Origin: Brachypodius melanocephalos
Lineage: Eukaryota > Chordata > Aves > Passeriformes > Pycnonotidae
Reading direction: 5' to 3'
NCBI GenBank assembly: GCA_013398615.1
Contig: VZSR01003803.1
Span: forward strand, 9,931,240-9,995,239
Length of the DNA stretch: 64,000 nt
The translations under genes and the position numbers were made by a program. This document shows, in pieces, positions 50,170-62,367 of the stretch. How positions within the stretch are numbered: position 1 is the stretch's first letter; each line of letters starts with the position of its first letter. The notes under the pieces were generated by a model. The model had not been told where the DNA came from, made no database searches, and saw nothing but the letters and a program-made list of their open reading frames with translations.

Positions 50170-50240
50170 TCATAGAATCATAGGTTGGAAGAAACTTCAG
50201 TGATCATCTGGTCCAACCTTGCTTGGCAAAATCAGTTAGA
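50170..50240 (-). repeat. CR1 LINE 3'-end remnant, antisense
   Basis: CATAGAATCATAGGTTGGAA then GATCATCTGGTCCAACCTTG is the reverse complement of the CR1 3' terminus. Only about 70 bases remain. Confidence 0.85.
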
Positions 50241-53200
50241 AGTTTCCTATAACTGAAAATTCCTGTGAATTCAAGACTAAGAATTACAGCTTTTAAAAAA
50301 GTATCTAATTGTTTTTTCACAAAAAGTCACTTAAAAAGGGCTCCAAGCAGAAGTTTCCTATTTGTGTAAAACCTCTGATCTACTGAAAAAAAAAAGCCTT
50401 TGATTATTGCATTTGTTGCCTATCAAAGATAATACTAGTAAATTTGTTTAAATATTTCTGTTCACTTAAATCCATAGCTGTATTGTCAAACCATTTGTGG
50501 TTTCTTTAGAACATGAGAACGTAAAGATATGTAAAGACAAATCAATAGAATGAAAGTGCAAAACGTAATAGGATGAAGTCAAGAACTTGTCTATTTCAAA
50601 GCTAATGCATGCTTTGAGATTCAATGCAGCTGTCTTTGATTGTGTCTTAAAATCATTTACATAAACATCCATTTAGATGATTTTGTTTCTCTCAGGTTCA
50701 CTGTAGACTGCTGTTTATTGTTTTTATTTGATAGGCAGTAAGAACTATCCTGCAGCTGTGCTTTCCTAAATTGTTAAAATCTGCAGTTGTTAAAATTGCT
50801 AATATTTGAAAATCAGAATAGACTCAGAGTTCCTGTGTGAAGGGAAATAGATAATGAGTGCATTTACATGTAAACTCACACTCTGCTGAACTGGTCTGCC
50901 ATAGCATTGATTATAAGTTATAAACTATGGATTATAATCTTGAAAATGTGAGACTGCTCTGGTTGCAATTCTGTGAGATGATTTTTTGGTCATATTTTCT
51001 CATCCTTCCAATAGTATTTTGCAGTATTTCTTTAAGTCTTAGGCAATTTAAATAACAGAAATGCGAGATTTTCCTTTAATGATGCTTCTCCCTCACTGTG
51101 TGAATCCTACTCCCTTTCAGTTTCCTGCAGTTTGGCAGGTGTTTTAGATCCATAGGTGATCCCGTGATTCACAACTGGAAATTCAGTGGTAGCTTTCTAA
51201 GAGGAGTGTTTCTCAGAAATCCATTACCAAGCTAAAGCAAAGAAAAGGTGAATGAACAAGGGTAGTCAGAAATCAGTTGCTACCAGCTCAGCTGCCAAGT
51301 CTGTAGCATCAGAAAGGTGAAATGTGATACCATGTCCACTACTTTACTGATTCTGTAGACTTTCTATGAATATTATTAATTTTTCATGCCTAGAAGCGAT
51401 AGCTTGTGTTGCTGCAGCAACACACTTCAGTAGAAATAGGCTGCAGCACAGTGCAGCATTTTGAAGTCATGCAGAAATCTCTTCTCTTCCATATGTATTG
51501 CTAGTGTTTGGCTAAACCTAAAACATCAATAAAAAGAAAGGGTCTTTTTTCAGAAATTTTACAGTTGTTGACTATATTCACAGCTTCTTACCAGCAGAGA
51601 ACTTTTCTAATTTAAAAGCTGAATATTGCTACTGGTATTATTTTTACATTGGCAATTACTAATTGATTTATTAGAAATTGTCTTGCAATGTTCTGTAGGG
51701 AATTCAGAGGCTATTGATATTGAATGCATACTGGTAAAACCCTTCTTTTAAAAAAGTTTACTTAAAGAGATGTGATCGTTTTAGAAACATGACTCTAATT
51801 TTTTTTTCTAAATTATTTGCTTAGTTGCTCGAAGTAGGTAAATGTAAGTAAATTTTGGGAGCCTGGATTTCTAAAGCTCACTGTATCTCTTTGTTTCTGC
51901 CTCACCTGATGTTAGAACAAGGCTTTGACCCATCTCATATGTTGAATATGGTCATGAATAATCTCACATCTCTTGCTATGTTCTCTTTACAGAGCAGTAC
52001 ATTAAAATACAAAAAACCCCACTGACAGTGCAGCTGCAGGAGTCAGTATACCTCATCCTACCTGTTTTACACCAGTAGAGATTTCCTGTACTGCAACTCA
52101 GTTTCCTCATCCTCAGCAGCAGTCCTCACCACTTAGTGACAGTCATGCTCCTTTCTCCTGATCTGATAAACACTGTATTTTCCCTGCATATTGGCCCATA
52201 TTCAGGTGGTCCAGTCTCTCAGTCTAAGTTATAACCAATGATTAGAGCAATTAGAATATGTGGAGGTTTGCTTTAGGCTTCCTGTACAATGAGAAGAGTC
52301 TGTAATTTAGAGATCTCTCTAGTGACCTTCTTCTAAAGTGGGCTTTTAGTGCCAATGGAGTCATCTCTTATTCTTAGTTCTGTGCTTTTATGAATGCTTA
52401 TCAACAAATCTCATCCTTCATTATAATTGTATTAGAACTATACATCAGTGTCGTCATCATCATCAAATTTATCGTATGTCATAAATGGAATTTTAACAGA
52501 CTGAAACAGACAGACCTGTATATGTATTTTTAAACCTTGTAAAAGCAATACGGATTACCCTGTTCTGGGCAGGATTTACCATACCTGCAACTAATATGAC
52601 TTTTTGACAGTAACCATCCTAGGAGGGTGAAATGAAAGTGCAGAGGCATTGTTTTGTCTCCTTTCTTTGCACAGCAGACATATTCACTGCATGTGTTGCA
52701 TATGTTGAGTATAGCATGTGTTGAGTGATCCCAGGAAATCCTGCTGAATTCAATTGACTGCAGCCTGTAAGTAGCAGTTACATATGATCACTCGACTGGG
52801 TGATCTAAACATTCTTCAATTATACAGTAAATTATTTTGAGAAAAAAGACAATCAATAACTGGCAAGATTCTTCAGATACGACTGCTAATGAATATGGCT
52901 AGCACATGGTTTGCCCATTGCTAGCTTCTGTATACAATACTATGTTTAATAATTCTAATAATATCTTCCCTCAGGAATTCAGCATTCTTTTACACATTAT
53001 AATTCTTCACAGAGAGTATCATATGAGACAGGTTAAGCGTCAGTAAAGTTGAAGAATAGGTTGTTTTTTGATATTTTCATAAATGAATGAGTACTCTCTC
53101 ACACTCATGCAAAGATAAAGGATATTAAGTCTCTCTATACTTGGACAGCATCTTGATTCTTTTATGTCCACCATCCCAGTGATGGCAGAAGTAGAAGGCA

Positions 53201-53299
53201 AGTCTGTGGATTTGCAGTAACTGTTTATGACCTGCTGAGGTTAATTGTGCATGCATAATTGAAACTTGCTTTTTAAAGTTCATGGGGTAATGTCTCAAG

Positions 53300-53703
53300 T
53301 GAGTGAGACCCCTTGCTGAGCAGGGAAAGAGAGTGAGGAGGCAGGGACAATGTGTGATGAACTGACCACAGCCCTCATTCTCTCTTGCTCTGAACTACTC
53401 GGATTGGAGGAGGTAGAGATTTCAGGAATGAAGTTGAGCCCAGGAAGAAATGAGGGATGGTGAGAAGGTGTTAGAAGATTAATTCCTCGTTATCCTAATC
53501 TGAGTTCATTAGCAACAAATTAAATTAATTTCCACAATTCAAGTCTGTTTTGCCTGTGATGGTAACTGCTGAGTGATCTCTCCCTGTCCTTAGTTTGATC
53601 CATGAACCTTTTCTTGCATTTTCTTTTCCCTGTTCAGCTGGGAAGTGATAGAACAGCTTTGGTGGGCACCTGGTGGCCAGCCAAGGTCAACCCAATACAC
53701 CTT
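53300..53703 (+). mobile_element. Avian ERV LTR, 3'-half fragment
   Basis: GTGTGATGAACTGACCACAG, TGAAGTTGAGCCCAGGAAGA, AAATTAAATTAATTTCC, GAGTGATCTCTCCCTGTCCT and TTTGGTGGGCACCTGG.GGCC, ending at GGTCAACCCAATACA, match the 3' half of an avian LTR repeat from memory. It is the same family whose 5' half lies at 3540-4035. The position of the family's AATAAA signal reads AACAAA here (53514-53519). No internal viral genes adjoin it. Confidence 0.65.
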
Positions 53704-54739
53704 CAAAATGCTTGAGGACATCAGAGATGTAAAATAATCCTTTGGAACTCACTGCTGACGAGTCCACAGACTATAGCACCTCACCAAATTTTTGAAGAAA
53801 TACTGCAAAAAACTTTTATTTGTAGATTTTATATATGAATTAAAAATTTTGATCTCTGAATACTTATAACCTAAATATTACCTGGGTTCCAGTTCACTTC
53901 AACTGAACTTGCTGGAAGTATTTCACCTCCTGTATTTTGTCTTTTCTAATTTTATTTGCTTTTCAACCAGGGCAGTGTTACTCTGCAGTTTAGGTGGTCC
54001 AGATTTTGCAACACAATTACTTGCTTTAAGAACCTTTTTCATACTAATTTTATAGTCTCAAATAGAATCCAAATCTGTTTGTCATTTTCTGTGACAGGGT
54101 AGAGGATATGAGGTAATTTATTTTTCTCAGATTTAATTTTTATGATTTTCCATCTTTCTGGAAGTCACAAACTTCCCCTTCTATTAACCAGAACAGACAT
54201 TTTTTTTTGGATAGTCACTACATGTTGGTAGCAACACTAATATAATAGAAAAAATATTTTCTAAGGGTGATAGTCATCTAACAAAGCTTTATTTTTCTGA
54301 GAGTTAGGTGCCTAATCTTATGTTTATCTAGGCTCCCTGTATTACAGTCCAGCTCCAAGATACTGTATTCATACCTGCCAGGGAGTGAGTTATATAGATG
54401 TGTGAAATCCTGTTTCCTTCACTGATATTATCTTCAGTTAGTTTTTTTAATATTTCTTAAAATACCTCCTGTGTTACCATCAAATATTTTATTTAGATGT
54501 TATTCTAATATTTCCCACAAGTCAATGGTGTTTTAAAAACAGATATTGTGGAATTAGAGTTTATCTTTGAAATACACAGAGAGATTCTGTCAGATTTTTA
54601 GTTCAGCTCTTAGAGGATATTTTGTTTAAATCCTGCTGGAAAAGGCTTGTGATGTATTTATTGATTCAAGCCACTTCAAATTCCCCTGACTTATATTGGA
54701 ATAATTTCTTATGTGTTTGTTTTTCTTTTAAATGTTTAG

Positions 54740-55018
54740 ATACTCTGATAGAAAAATATGATAAGCCAAATTCAAAGCCAGTTGAAATTAAACCAAAGAA
54801 ACCCCAGCGTAATACCTCCCAACTAGCTTCTGTCATATGAATATTATCCACCTCTTCTTAGCTAGTAATTCATTTTATTTTTGTTACTAAGGAAAGACAA
54901 GCAGCTACAGGGAATAATTTGTGCCAGTCTTAGATAGGCATCTAAAATAAAGGAGTGAATCACCTTTTGGAATCACCTATTTCTTTCCATTGAGCTTCGA
55001 ATCAAACTTTGTAATAAA
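54740..55018 (+). other. Unassigned terminal-exon-like segment
   Basis: A pyrimidine-rich acceptor (TTTTTCTTTTAAATGTTTAG, 54720-54739) precedes an open frame ending at TGA 54838-54840. It encodes TLIEKYDKPNSKPVEIKPKK and then PQRNTSQLASVI. AATAAA signals follow at 54946 and 55013. The only open frame needs one base from an upstream exon (phase 1). DYNC2H1 exon 34 ends in phase 0, so direct splicing would read I-L-stop. I do not recognise the protein. It could be the last exon of a nested gene, an alternative 3' end, or chance. Confidence 0.3.
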
Positions 55019-55564
55019 GTCAACAACATTTCTAAAACTTGTATAATGAACATTTTAATGAGCATTTAAGAGATTAAAGAAAATAGCCATAACTATGTGG
55101 TTGTTGCTTACTCAGAGTACAGGAGGGTTTCTTTTCTTTTGAAAACTGGATTGTTTGAAAAATTAGATTTTTATTAGAACAGGATTTTGAAAATAGTTGG
55201 TTTTGCCATTTCTGCATTGAATATTGTAACAATGTAAATATAGTTGTCACACTTGCATTTCATGTCTAAGTACTCAATTTCAAATTGAAAAGTTCAGGAA
55301 GAGGAAGTGACATTTCAAGCATCCTAAAGTATGCAAGTTACAGTGCTTGTCTCAAAGACAAAAAAGGGATTTTATTAATAAGTAGACTTTTTTTCAAGTT
55401 TTGTTTTCCAGAGAGGTGAAAAACTAACACAGTTCAAATTTCATTTTTTTGTTACCAGTTTTACTTTATTTTATTCAACTGCTAGAGCAAGTGAATGGTT
55501 CCCACCATTATGCCTCCTTAGGCAAGGCTGTCATTGACATCAATGGAATGCTCGTGAGCCTGAT

Positions 55565-56125
55565 CTTGTGAGCCTTGCCCACTGTCTGCCAGCATGCTGA
55601 GACTGCACTCAATCTCCTTGATGAGGTCATTGATAAAGACATGGAACAGAACTGGCCACACTTCTGAACATCTGGAGCACCACTGGTGACCAGCCAACAG
55701 CTGGATTGAAGTCCCTCTCAGTGTTTGAGTGTGTCCATGTTCTTTGCATGGGCTGTTTATTTCCCAATATTATCTGCTCCTTTGCTTCCTACACCATGCA
55801 CAGAGGCCTTAGAATACTTCAGGTTTTATGTACCATGCCTTGCTTATGTTCTCTTATATTTGGCCCAATGCCCCATGTTTTCTTTGAACTTTTTTCATAT
55901 GTTGAAACCATAATTCACTCCAGTTGTTTCCTGTTGGTCTTATCTCCAGCTGGGCTTTGGCTTTTCTAATTTCATCTCGAATTGCCCAGGCAGTTCTTTC
56001 AGTGTCCTTGATTTTTCTTCTTATATGTTCCTCTTTTTTTTTTGTCTTTAAATCCACAGAGATACTCCATGCTTGCTCAGTCATTTTGCTAGAAATCCTG
56101 GCCTTTCTGAACAATGAGGGGACTT
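55565..56125 (-). mobile_element. CR1 LINE ORF2 fragment, antisense, internally deleted
   Basis: On the minus strand, 56114-55854 encodes an ORF2 piece containing AIRDEIRKAKAQLE, the linker between endonuclease and reverse transcriptase. Then 55710-55570, read on the + strand as ATTGATAAAGACATGGAACA and CACCACTGGTGACCAGCC, is the antisense of a later ORF2 segment. The core between them is missing, and no CR1 3' tail is seen. Confidence 0.65.
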
Positions 56126-56689
56126 ATTCTGAAGCTCATTCAAAACTAATCTTTTATTCCCCTTTTTAATCAACTGAAATTAATGTGCTGTCCACTCTAC
56201 TGCCTGAAATTTTCCCTTTCCTTACTACACTGGATCATATTTTCCCTCTCCCTTATGGCCATTAAACCAGTGTCTTATTTCCTTAAGTCCAAAATCTTAA
56301 TTCTGAAGTTTACTTCATGGCTAACCTCAACATATATATAAATATAAATAATAATTGCTGCCTGCATTTGCAATGTGTTAACCAGCATTTCAGAAGTTTC
56401 GTTCAGTGAAGTCATCATTAATAATACACATTTTTCACATATATCGTGAAATATAAAGATGCAGAGTTGCAAATAATGATATTTAGAGGGCTTCAGTGAC
56501 TAAAAGGTAACTCTTAATTTAGGATTTTTTAAGCTGTAATTTCCGTGAAAAATGTGTTGATGCAGTTCTTTGGCATAGTATAAAGCTTGAATGTTTTTTT
56601 TCTTATTCTCAGTAAAAATCTTATTTTGCAGATCATTGATATAAATATAAATTTGTATTTATACAGAACTCCAGTGCACAGTGTTAGAG

Positions 56690-57253
56690 AGAGTATTTAA
56701 AAATGCCAGGGAAGGTGATCCTGCCCCTCTGCTCTTCCCTGGGGAGGCACATCTGAAGTGCTGTGTCCAGGTCTGGGCTCCTCAGTTCAAGAAAGATGAG
56801 GAGCTACTGGAGGGGACTCAAGGGAGGACTATGATGATTGTGGGACTGAAGCATCTCTCTTACAAGGCAAGGCTGAGAGAGTTAGGTCTGCTTCACCTGG
56901 AGAAAGGGCAACTAAAGCATTTTATCAATTTTAAGATTTAAGGGTGTGTATGAAGAAGATGGGGCCAGACTCTCTTCAGTGGTGCCCAGTGACAGGACAA
57001 GGGGCAGTGTCCACAAAATCGATCACAGGATGTTCCATCTGAGGAGAAGCTTCCTAAATATGAGGGTGGCAGAAAACTGGAGCAGGCTGTCAAAGAGGAT
57101 GTGGTTGAATATCTCCTCTTCTGGAGATACTGAAAACATGTCTGGAGGTGATGCTGTGTGGCCTGCTCTGGGTGAAGCTGCTGTGGGGGGGGGTTGGAGT
57201 AGATGATCTCTAGAGGTCCCTTCTACCCCAACCATTCTGTCATTCTGTGATTC
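56690..57253 (+). mobile_element. CR1 LINE 3' fragment, sense (longest in window)
   Basis: ORF2 remnants are visible (CCVQVWAPQFKKDEELLE, then LSYKARLRELGLLHLE). They are followed by GTGACAGGACAAGGGGCAGT, AGCTTCCTAAATATGAGGGT and GGTTGGAGTAGATGATCTC. It ends at CCATTCTGTCATTCTGTGAT. The frame is broken by stops, so it is inactive. Confidence 0.92.
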
Positions 57254-60200
57254 ATACCATGACATTTCATACTCCTCATGAATGGCAGCTGAATCATTTG
57301 AAAACTTGAGAGATTGTTCTACAGAAACTTGACATAGATAGAGAATTAATATTCACACGTTACATCAGCATGACTTAAGAAAATTATGGTATCTGAACAA
57401 TGGCAAGTTTACAAAATAGACAAAATCATATTGCTGAATTGAATACTCCACAGGAATTAATACTAGCATAGAAATCTCACACTCAATCATTCTTTTTATA
57501 GATGGGATTGCTTAAAGAGAAACAACAATTTCTTTAATGAAATCCATCAGAAATCAAAAGGAATAGCTAATTGAACCTTATTGTAGCTACTAAATACAGT
57601 ATTTATTTAAAATAAATACTCTTGCTCTTCTGTTTATACTTGAAAATGAGAACTTCTGTAGGAAAAACGTTACCTTTTTATAACTATTTTTTAAAACTTT
57701 TTTATTATGTGGTATTTCTGAAGATAAAATTAATATTAAATTAATAATGACGAACAGTGTAGAGCAATCTAGTAAAGTAGACAAAGTACAAACCAGGGTC
57801 AGGAAACATGTAGTGAATTTTGCCTCATTAAATGTAATTGCAATGATCTCACTGACTTCAGTAAAACAGCATTTTATCATTGGGGTTTTTTTTTTTGTTT
57901 TTTCTGATGTGCTCTTATTTTCAGCAAGTCACTGGCTGATTTTGTACCTCTTCCTTCTATTCCTTGCCTATCCTTTTACTTAGATTAAAACTGCTCTCCA
58001 TCTTCTTAAAACTGTGATCAGATACATGGTTTCAGTGCTGCTTTTTACCTTGTTTCTGAGAGCAACAGAGACAGAAGGTGTAGGGGAAGGTGCATGAGGA
58101 CACTGGCAACTCTTAAATTGCTGGATCATGCTTGAGTTTGTACACCAAGTCTCCATGGTTGTTATTACCCAAGTCAGATAAAGAACAGTTAGGGTATGTC
58201 CACCCAATCTTGCAATTATACATCTGACTGCAGTATTTCTACTGTAAATAGAATAGGTGGGCTCTGATGTGTGGTTATTTTTCAAGGTGAAGTTGCAATG
58301 ACAGCTGTAGCTTCTTGAGTGTTTGTCAACACACACAATTTTCTCTTTCACAATCCAGCTCAACAGGACTCAGAGCATGAATTCTACATTTACTGTTCCT
58401 TCGTAATTCTAATTATGCCACATAGAGTAGTATGTGTATAGTTATTGAAGTGTTTTAATTATTGAAAAGCAATTTGTATTATTCTTGAAATTCTTATGTT
58501 ATTACTGTAGATTCCAGATGAACATAAATTTATTTTCTTAAAATAATTTAGCAGTTATATAACCTTTCAGTTGTTCTGAGCATGTAATTACTGACATTTC
58601 TTACATCCCACATCACAAATACATGACTAACAGTCTCTAGTAGAAATTGATGAGTAATGTCAACATATATTTATTATGCTCCAACTGACATATCTGAGTA
58701 GTTAAAAGGAATTTTTGAAATACAAGGAGTATTTTGAATACACCTGTGGTGATGCATGAAAGAAATGTGCTGTGCCATTAATGGAGTGGAAGCCACAGTA
58801 CTGTGCTCTAACAAAAAGAGCTAGAAAACATCTCTTTACTCATTAAGTGAATCAATGTAACATTTCAAATAACCTTATTAATTCTCGTACGACTGGTGCT
58901 CAGTATATGAAAATGTACTGGTGGTCCTCTGCATATGAGAAGTTGGTTCTATTCTAAAAACAGCCTGCCATTTTCCAGTCTCCTTAAATTTTGTCAGGGC
59001 ATGTAATTAGTTAAGGTCAACCACCTCTTCTGGCATGCCTTTTAGCTCATGGTCTCTAGGTAATGTGTATCCTGTGGACCTCTATGAAGTAAAACTCTGA
59101 GTTATTCTTTAGGAGAAGGTTCAACTAGGACTTGTGCTGTCCATCTACAGCACACTGCTGATTTTCTTCCTTCTTCCCCTGAACCTGTGCTCTACAGAGC
59201 GTCTTCTGTTGTCAAAGGTGTATGATATATGATCTCTTTCTGTATTAAGGAAGATATAGGTGTGGTCAATGTCTTTGCCACATTTATTTGATTGAGAAGG
59301 CATGTATCTCTGGATAGAGTCCAGCCCTAGTTCAGATTTTAATGTGTGAAAGTGCAGATTTGAGGTGGCCTTGATGGAACAAGAAAAGTGCAAGCACATA
59401 CCTACACTGTCTCTTAGTGATCCACATGCAGTAGGAATGATTTGCTTACAAGTGCCATTAAAGAACCTTCATCCTAATGGTATCCATGGATCCTGTTCTT
59501 GCAGAGAGGGTAAAGGACACGGTCAGGGACTGAAAGTCAGAGAGGTTTCAACGCCAGCTCACTCTTAGGCTACTTTCTCAGCAATGAGGGAACAGTAGAC
59601 AAGCTGTGAGAAACAGTAGGAAGCACGTAGTTCAACCAGAAGGGATGTCACACAGAAACCTGCTGTCTCATGTGACAAAGTAGACACAGTTGCATTATAC
59701 TGGGTTAGTACTTTCACAATATTTACCAAAGCAATTAAGCTATAGCTTCATATTTTAGTTTGAGCTGTAAAGTCTTTTAAAACCAGAAATATTTGTGTAA
59801 AGGGATATATTGTTTCATTCAGAGAAATGGAGCATAGAAGTGGTTTCTGTGCTAAGACTTCATCCTTTTAAAACTGGTAGATGGCAGTAGAGTATCTGCT
59901 TTGGCATCTGTAGATCTATTGAGAGGACTTTGCTAGATTTTTGTGCGAAAATAACAATTCTTTTTTTATGTTCCATAATCTCAAAAAAACCCCAGTTATC
60001 TGACTAGAAAATCTTTCCAGCTTTGCATTCTTAGAACAGTAATCATATTGAGTTCAGAAATGATTGATCTGAGATTTTTTTTTTAATTCACTGACAGAAT
60101 TTCACAAGATGTTTCTGACTGTATTGCTTTCCTCTTTTTCAAGTCTTAATACTGTGTTTAAAATTTGATTTGATTCTGAAATGAATACAAGACTTATATC

Positions 60201-62185
60201 TAAGTCTGTTTTTATTATGTATTGCGTTTGTGAAGTAGCATTTTTTTCCTTTAGTTGTGAATGACTGAAGGCAAGACTACTTCTTCATCTGTGCATGAGT
60301 AAAGAATTTTGTGTTCCCTAGAAATCTGTCTTGTCTAAGTTTCAGAGAAGGAAAAGTAAAAATCTTGACATTTCCTCCTTTTTTTTCCCCCATGAATATT
60401 AATTTTCAGGTAAAATATGGCATTTTAGTAGTTGCATAGTAGTTCACATGGGAACATTAATTGTTTTTTATTGCTTTCCATTTTGTTCATTATCTCTCAA
60501 AATTTCTCTAGATGCATGCGTTTTCTACTCTAATGTGCTGGTCAATATCATAGCAGCATATGTCTGTAGATACACCCAAAAATATGCAATAGATTAAAAA
60601 GCTGAGATGCACTCATAATTTAATAATTATGTAAATAAATACTGACATTCTTTGTTACCTCACCTTTCTTAATATATGCAATTTGTATTTTTCTGTGCTA
60701 ATAACTCAGAAAAAAAACATGCAGTGCATGAATTTTTCCACTAAGAAGAGAGAAAATACTTGGTAGCAGTTTCTGTTGGCTGTTCATCAGTATTAGATGC
60801 TTTGTTCACAGATTGCTCTATTGAATTTTTTATATAAACACTGTTATGATTAGGTAACCTTACTTAAACCAGACAGACTCTACAAAGAGTTGTGATTCTG
60901 AATAATCTTCTTGCCCCTCTTTAAACAGACCATTATTTGTGATTGCTTTTATATTTTTTGTTACCTCTTTTTCTATCCCTCTCATGTTTAATGAAGGTAC
61001 TCTTTTCCTGCTTCATGGTAGATTTTTTTTCACTCTTCTCATTATTCAGAATATTCAGATTTACATTTGGTGTGAACGAGCACAACATACAAGAGCTTTT
61101 AATGTATAACATATAAAAAGAACACATTTCAATAACAAAGGAGAACTTTCAAAGGTTAGGTATTGTAAAAGTATTCTTACTTTGAATGCCCTGTATTATA
61201 CATCTATGATTAAATTTCCAGTTTCCTTAGTATTATAAGTACATACCTCGGTTAGAGTGGGAAGTATACAATTCCACAGACCTGGATGTATGCGTCTGTG
61301 CTGGTCACTTCTGATCTTGCTATGTACTCATAGAAACATCATGTTTAAGGCAAGCCTAATATAGAGTAAATTTTGAAGCTGATTACAGGTTGGCCTGATG
61401 GTATTGTATATATAGTACATTAAGAGAAACGGAATTCTTCTCAAGCTTTGTAGCTAGGTTTCCAGGAAATTAAATTAATATCCTCATTCTGATTTCCACA
61501 GCATAGACCTAACTCAGGTACCTATGTAAGGAACTTAGTTTTCCTATATACTTAATAAGAGAACTTTTCAAATGCAAGTTATCCCACTTAAAATCTGTCA
61601 ATTGATTATTTAGGGAGGCTAAGGTGATAATATTTTTGAGTAAGTTTTAAGTAAGCTTTAAATAAGTGCCTAAGATTAGGTAAGGGTGAATTTGTGCTTG
61701 CTCAATGTGACAGTGTACAGTGCCCTCTTTCAACCCAAGAGTTGTTTCATTTTCTTAAATATAGATTCCTAATCTCCTTTGTCATCTCAACCAAGGTCTC
61801 CTTCCTTCTAGGTACTTAGCTAGTCTGTGTGTTCATTCCTGCCCTGTTGCTTTGGTTTTCATATGACCCCCAGAAATCTATTCCTGATAATCCTTTTTCT
61901 TTTAAATCCAGTTTCCTTTCCAACTTAAAACTTATTTCTCTTGCCTGAAGGTGAAAACACTTACATGGAACAACTGCAAACATACCACAATCCCTTGGAC
62001 ACTCCAGTGATACACCTGAGAATTCTAATAGGGTGATATATCCTACTCCTGGTTTTATTCAGGTGCTTCCCAATCTTAACACATTCTTTGTCCCAGTCCA
62101 TACATTTGACTTCTATTTTTACAGGACATAAACCAAAACAAGAAAGGTCCAGATTTGATATTACAGAAACATTGTAATTATTAGG

Positions 62186-62367
62186 GCAGTAAAACAGTGG
62201 AAGAGGTCATCCAGAGAGGTTGTTCAGTCTCTGTACTTGAGATTTTTCAAAGCCAGAAAAAGCCCTGAGCAAACTGGTATGATTTTAAAGCTCATTATGC
62301 TTCCAACAGGAGATTAGACTAGGGACCTGCTTAGATTCTTTCCAGCATTAAATGTTCTATGATCTTA
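62186..62367 (+). repeat. Degenerate CR1 LINE 3' end, sense
   Basis: AGTGGAAGAGGTCATCCAGA, GGAGATTAGACTAGGGACC and the terminal ATTAAATGTTCTATGATCTT follow the order of the CR1 3' end but are diverged. Confidence 0.6.

Noticed and set aside
51090..51240. Possible exon after CTACTCCCTTTCAG
   Set aside because: A good-looking acceptor is followed by about 38 open codons in one frame, but there is no recognisable protein and no clear donor, so chance is likely.
54740..54840. Continuation of DYNC2H1 from exon 34
   Set aside because: Exon 34 ends in phase 0. In that phase the segment reads two residues then stop, and the protein does not resemble the dynein C terminus.
57980..58363. 127-codon minus-strand open frame
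   Set aside because: No recognisable family, and no splice or poly(A) context on the minus strand that I could support. It may be chance.
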